A stretch of 7,285 nt of DNA, taken from Omnitrophica bacterium GWA2_52_8. GTDB taxonomy: Bacteria; Omnitrophota; Omnitrophia; Omnitrophales; Aquincolibacteriaceae. This document shows positions 4,698 through 7,285 of the stretch, piece by piece. The stretch lies in the NCBI GenBank assembly GCA_001804025.1, contig MHFC01000052.1:1-7285 (forward strand), given 5' to 3'. The position numbers and the translations under genes are program-made. The notes under the pieces are model-generated. The model was not told the origin of the DNA, made no database searches, and saw only the letters and a list, made by a program, of their open reading frames with translations. Each line of letters starts with the position of its first letter. The stretch's first letter is position 1.

Positions 4698-5700
4698 CTA
4701 TCGGAACCATTCGCACAATCAGAGTGACGGCGAAATAGAAAAGCGCAGAAATGGCCGCGGAACACGGAATGGTAAGAATCCAAGCCCACACGATCGTGCT
4801 CGCGACGCCCCAGCGCACGGCAGTCACGCGGCGAAGAGAACCGACGCCCATAATGGCACCAGTAATGGTGTGGGTCGTGCTGACCGGCACGCCCCATGAC
4901 GACGAAAGAAACAGCGTCACCGCCGCGCCGGTTTCGGCACAGAAACCGTCCATGGGCTTCAGCTTCGCAACTTTCTGCCCCATGGTCTTGACGATGCGCC
5001 CCCCCCCCATCAGCGTCCCCATTCCGATCGCAAAATGTGCGGACAACGCCACCCAAACGGGAATTTCAAATCGGCTGCCCATGAGTCCCGCGCTAAAAAG
5101 CAGGCTGGCGATAACGCCCATGGTTTTTTGCGCATCATTACCGCCGTGGCCCAGGCTATAGAGGGCCGCCGAGATAAGCTGCCCCTTGCGGAAAAGACCG
5201 TCCACCTGGGGCGGCGTCCTGCGTTTGAAAATCCATGACACGGCGATCCCGCAGGCGATTCCCAAAATGAGTCCTAGGACCGGGGAAATAAAAATAAAGG
5301 CCACCGTCTTGAAAATGCCCGAAGATACGAGCGCGGACGGCCCTGCCTTGACCAGTCCCGAGCCGATCAATCCGCCGATCAGGGCGTGGGACGAACTCGT
5401 CGGCAGGCCGAAATACCAGGTGATGAGGTTCCAGAGGCAGGCGCCCATCAAGGTGCCGAAAATCACATGGCTGTCGACAATATGGACATCGATAATGCCC
5501 TTGCCGATGGTTTTGGCCACGTGTTGATCAAATACAAAAAAGGCCAGCACATTGAAAAATGCCGCCCAAATCACGGCCTTTTGCGGTGTGAGGACGCGGG
5601 TGGAAACGATAGTGGCGATGGAATTGGCAGAATCGTGGAAGCCGTTAAGGAAATCAAAAAAAAACGCCAGCCCGATTAAAAAAACAATATAGCTCGTCAT
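4687..5700 (-). CDS. pit: PiT-family inorganic phosphate transporter
   Basis: A 337-residue inner-membrane permease with about ten hydrophobic helices. Both inverted PHO4 signatures are present: G-F-H-D-S-A-N-S-I-A-T (20-30) and G-H-G-G-N-D-A-Q-K-T-M-G (184-195). The paired re-entrant motifs are also there: G-L-P-T-S-S-S-H-A-L-I-G (98-109) and V-P-V-S-T-T-H-T-I-T-G (271-281). A basic cytoplasmic loop lies near 158-173. Members carry phosphate, often as a metal-phosphate complex, with H+ or Na+. The length is normal for short bacterial PiT. It starts 6 bases after the DUF47 stop, a conserved operon in which the DUF47 protein modulates the permease. Two oddities: codons 230-233 make a run of ten G (4999-5008), and the last residues and stop lie in a tandem repeat. 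No Pho box was recognised upstream. Confidence 0.95.
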   Translation of the reverse strand: MTSYIVFLIGLAFFFDFLNGFHDSANSIATIVSTRVLTPQKAVIWAAFFNVLAFFVFDQHVAKTIGKGIIDVHIVDSHVIFGTLMGACLWNLITWYFGLPTSSSHALIGGLIGSGLVKAGPSALVSSGIFKTVAFIFISPVLGLILGIACGIAVSWIFKRRTPPQVDGLFRKGQLISAALYSLGHGGNDAQKTMGVIASLLFSAGLMGSRFEIPVWVALSAHFAIGMGTLMGGGRIVKTMGQKVAKLKPMDGFCAETGAAVTLFLSSSWGVPVSTTHTITGAIMGVGSLRRVTAVRWGVASTIVWAWILTIPCSAAISALFYFAVTLIVRMVPIVTR

Positions 5701-5706
5701 CGTTGC

Positions 5707-6351
5707 TTAGGCCTGTTTGACCACAATCGACTCAACAATGTGCACAACGTCTTCGCAGACATCGAGAACGGTCTCAACTTCCTGATAAATTTCCTTCCAC
5801 TTGATCACCGAAATCGGATCCGGGGCATATTTTGCAAAGAGTTCGACGAGCATGTCGTCACGCATTTTATCGCTGAGGGTCTCAAGACCGTTTACTTCCG
5901 CGCAGGCCCGCAGCACTTCTTTGTAGTTTTTTGAATCACGCAGGCCTTTGACGGCTAACGCCACACCCTTGACCGCCATTTCGATCACGCGCGCGAATTC
6001 CGCCAAATTCCGGTCCGTCGTGAGGACATTGTAAACGCGCAGGCGGTTCGTGATGGTATAAATCATGTCGATGATGTCATCCAGCTTCTTGGAAAGCGCG
6101 TGGATGTCTTCGCGGTCGAAAGGCGTGATAAAAGTCTTGTTAAGCTGGTCCATGACCTGGAAGGATACTTGGTCGCCCTGGTGCTCCAGGTCTTTCATGG
6201 TATGCACTTCTTTGGCGTCCACATTAAAGTCCTTCATGAGCTGCGCGAATTGCTCGGCTGCTTCCACGGCGATGTCCGCATGCTTGTCAAACAAGTTAAA
6301 AAAATCAAACGTCTGCGGTAAAAACGATTTCGTAAACGAACTCCAACCCAT
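5707..6351 (-). CDS. DUF47 PhoU-like phosphate transport regulator
   Basis: A 214-residue, all-helical cytoplasmic protein of the PhoU/DUF47 (PhoU_div) family. Helix 1 includes F-F-N-L-F-D-K-H-A (17-25). The acidic metal-binding E-x-x-x-D motif appears as E56-H-Q-G-D60, followed by T-P-F-D-R-E-D-I-H-A-L-S-K-K-L-D-D-I-I-D-M-I (76-97), the strongest family segment. The C-terminal W-K-E-I-Y-Q-E-V-E-T-V-L-D-V-C-E-D (185-201) is also typical. DUF47 proteins are almost always next to PiT permeases and are thought to control their activity; this gene precedes pit by 6 bases. A near-perfect Shine-Dalgarno (AGGAGGT, 6361-6355) sits 3 bases before the ATG and fixes the start. TACAAT about 30 bases upstream may be a -10 box, but no good -35 accompanies it. 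Confidence 0.92.
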   Translation of the reverse strand: MGWSSFTKSFLPQTFDFFNLFDKHADIAVEAAEQFAQLMKDFNVDAKEVHTMKDLEHQGDQVSFQVMDQLNKTFITPFDREDIHALSKKLDDIIDMIYTITNRLRVYNVLTTDRNLAEFARVIEMAVKGVALAVKGLRDSKNYKEVLRACAEVNGLETLSDKMRDDMLVELFAKYAPDPISVIKWKEIYQEVETVLDVCEDVVHIVESIVVKQA

Positions 6352-6362
6352 AAGACCTCCTT

Positions 6363-6444
6363 AAAGCTTGTTTGGGAGTATTGTATGGATAAATGAAGAA
6401 AAAGCTACAGGGTTCAGCCCGGGGGGTGCCTGCCATTTGATTGA
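6363..6444. other. leader of the phosphate operon
   Basis: No gene is seen. On the minus strand it should carry the DUF47-pit promoter. A TACAAT hexamer is visible near 6380-6385, but no convincing -35 or Pho box accompanies it. Confidence 0.3.
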
Positions 6445-6527
6445 TGCCGTTGTTTTTCATTAAACCGGCACGGGAAAACCGGCACGGGAAAGTGCGAGGG
6501 CTAATGAAGCCCTCGCCATTCCCGCAC
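6445..6527. repeat. double-hairpin repeat element, copy 2
   Basis: It resembles 2357-2424. TGCCG...CGGCA (6445-6470) forms the first hairpin. GCGAGGGCT-AATGA-AGCCCTCGC (6494-6516) is a perfect 9-bp stem, closed by CGGGAA (6485-6490) and TTCCCG (6519-6524). It contains a 14-bp tandem duplication, AAACCGGCACGGGA, at 6462-6475 and 6476-6489. Confidence 0.7.
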
Positions 6528-6544
6528 GTATTTTCCGCCAAAGG

Positions 6545-6585
6545 CGCCTGCCTGCTGCAGGCGGGGACCAGCCTCAGGCTGAGGC
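6545..6585. repeat. GC-rich paired hairpins
   Basis: CGCCTGC-N5-GCAGGCG (6545-6563) is followed by the palindrome GCCTCAG-G-CTGAGGC (6571-6585). There is no coding potential and the function is unknown; it looks like another intergenic repeat. Confidence 0.5.
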
Positions 6586-6632
6586 GGGCAGCCACAATTT
6601 CGAAGATCTCCGATAAAACCATTCGAAGCAGA

Positions 6633-6760
6633 GGAGGCGTTACCAATAGTGACAGCCTGGTCCCTGAATTCAGCCTGTCACTATTAGGAACGCCTCCGTT
6701 TTTTTGTTTTTTGCTCAAAACCTCAATGACTGTCCCCTCAAACGGTGTCTGTCACCTTGT
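6633..6760. repeat. 128-bp dispersed repeat, copy B
   Basis: The second gap-free copy of the 4555-4682 element. Hairpin arms are 6633-6655 and 6675-6697, with seven T from 6699. No plus-strand gene ends here, which argues that the unit is a dispersed element and not simply a gene terminator. Together with copy A it flanks the DUF47-pit operon as direct repeats. Confidence 0.85.
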
Positions 6761-6762
6761 TG

Positions 6763-6890
6763 TTTACCAATAGTGCCGCCTTCATTGCTTGCGCTACAAA
6801 AAACTAACCTTCAAAACCTCAATGACTGTCCCCTCAAACGGTGTCTGTCACCTTGTTGCCTTGTTGTGTCACCTTGTTGACCTTGTTGTG
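6763..6890. repeat. partial third copy with CCTTGTTG tandem repeats
   Basis: 6811-6856 (46 bases) is identical to the tails of copies A and B (4637-4682). Before it, TTACCAATAGTG (about 6764-6775) recalls the first hairpin arm, but the rest of the hairpin is lost. After it, TGTCACCTTGTTG occurs twice (6846-6858, 6867-6879), with further CCTTGTTG words to 6888. Confidence 0.7.
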
Positions 6891-6903
6891 CCAGGGTACA
6901 AAT

Positions 6904-6941
6904 AAAAAACCCGCCAGGGACACTTCCCTGACGGGTTTTTT
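6904..6941 (-). terminator. intrinsic terminator of the initiator tRNA
   Basis: A stem of 6910-6920 with 6925-6935 (one mismatch, loop CACT) is flanked by six A and six T. Read from the minus strand, it lies just after the tRNA 3' end and ends in a T-run. The symmetry means it could also work on the plus strand. Confidence 0.85.
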
Positions 6942-6944
6942 ATA

Positions 6945-7285
6945 TGGTAGCGGGGTCAGGATTTGAACCTGAGACCTTTGGGTTATGCATACCACTTCAG
7001 CTTTCGCTGCCCCGGGTTTCACCCGGGTTTGTAGTCTGGACTATCCCTTCATCCCACCAAATACCGGGATGCCTGCCAACTAGTCTCTACACCTTCCGTG
7101 ACCCTTTCGGATCCCCGGCTTGGCTCGGGATTACCACCGCCTGCGGCTTCCCCGAATTTGACAGGTTTATCTGTGCAGGTTACCCTGCACGCGGCCCATT
7201 CTTCAATTAACGCCCAAGCTTCCCGGTATTCGGCGGACCGGGGCTTGCGCATCTGCGTTAATCCTATCTACTTGAGCCCAACGAG
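6945..7285 (-). tRNA. initiator tRNA-fMet (CAU), intron-split, 5' end outside window
   Basis: The 3' exon is 6945-6987 (tRNA positions 34-76, exactly 43 bases with CCA encoded). The visible 5' exon is 7275-7285 (positions 23-33). Joined, they form a 5-bp anticodon stem, TTGGG/CCCAA, with loop CTCATAA, so the anticodon is CAU. The T stem TCAGG/CCTGA is perfect with loop TTCAAAT, and the 3' end is CCCCGCT-A-CCA. Three consecutive G-C pairs at 29-31/39-41 and the GCTCG-like D-stem edge (visible as CTCG) are marks of the initiator tRNA. Base 72 is U, where E. coli has A; pairing with base 1 cannot be checked because the first 22 bases are outside the window. An elongator Met or Ile2 tRNA is less likely. 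A group I intron separates U33 from C34, and the gene is unusable without splicing. Confidence 0.88.
6988..7274 (-). ncRNA. group I intron (IC3-like) in the tRNA anticodon loop
   Basis: A 287-nt self-splicing type intron. In transcript order the core pieces are: P segment AAATTCGGGGAAGCC (7159-7145), Q segment TAATCCCGAGCCAAGCC (7133-7117), R segment GGTGTAGAGACTA (to 7081), and S segment GGATAGTCCAGACTAC (7046-7031). P7 pairs GACTA (7085-7081) with TAGTC (7043-7039). P4 pairs TCGGG with CCCGA. Near the 3' end, GGCAGCGAAAGCTG and the final G (6988) resemble cyanobacterial tRNA-Leu introns. The boundaries follow from exon reconstruction: U33 before and G at the end is the only choice obeying both splice rules. 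There is no homing endonuclease gene; the short frames inside lack LAGLIDADG or other nuclease motifs. Confidence 0.9.

Noticed and set aside
6944..7210. Plus-strand 88-codon reading frame starting MVAGSGFEPETFGL
   Set aside because: It is the antisense of the tRNA 3' exon and the intron. V-A-G-S-G-F-E-P is a well-known false protein start produced by tRNA complements.
7049..7252. 67-codon frame inside the group I intron as a homing endonuclease
   Set aside because: There is no LAGLIDADG, GIY-YIG, HNH or PD-(D/E)XK motif, and the frame covers the conserved ribozyme core, so its composition comes from RNA structure.
6945..7285. Prophage or island attachment site at the tRNA gene
   Set aside because: No integrase gene or repeated tRNA 3' end is visible. 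The interruption is explained by the group I intron.

Overview
The window looks like chromosome from a diderm (Gram-negative) bacterium with many interspersed repeats. The evidence for an outer membrane is a ydbH-ynbE-ydbL type operon containing a lipoprotein. A CxxC-x17-CxxC zinc-ribbon protein, dispersed hairpin repeats and a group I intron in a tRNA suggest an uncultured environmental lineage, possibly Omnitrophota-like. That placement is inference only; there is no phylogenetic marker here beyond a tRNA fragment.

Layout. (1) Positions 1-1381, minus strand: three overlapping genes for a short YdbH-like AsmA/intermembrane protein, a YnbE-like lipoprotein and a YdbL/DUF1318 periplasmic protein, the last cut by the window edge. 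(2) 1495-2157, minus: a His/Gln/Pro-rich protein with one CxxC-x17-CxxC zinc ribbon. (3) 2158-2647: no gene, but a cluster of palindromic repeats. (4) 2648-2863, minus: a 71-residue Cys-rich zinc-finger-like protein. (5) 2941-4475, plus: a three-gene hipBST-type toxin-antitoxin module, in which HipA is split into a small HipS and a kinase HipT. It lies behind an AT-rich control region with three TATACCC-N4-GGGTATA type operators. (6) 4494-4682: a perfect 28-bp palindrome and the first copy of a 128-bp repeat with a terminator-like hairpin. (7) 4687-6351, minus: a DUF47/PhoU-like gene followed by a PiT phosphate permease. (8) 6363-6903: further repeats, including the second 128-bp copy in direct orientation. 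(9) 6904-7285, minus: an initiator tRNA (CAU) split in the anticodon loop by a 287-nt group I intron of the IC3 tRNA type, ending in an intrinsic terminator. The 5' half of the tRNA runs off the window.

How the parts work together. The first operon probably builds an envelope-spanning lipid-transfer bridge. The DUF47-Pit pair imports inorganic phosphate with a regulatory partner. HipBST is an autoregulated kinase toxin module, AT-rich upstream and bracketed by repeats, which fits acquisition by transfer. The main points for a second look are the intron-split initiator tRNA, the tripartite HipBST module with its phased operators, and the 128-bp direct repeats that flank the phosphate operon and supply the pit stop codon.
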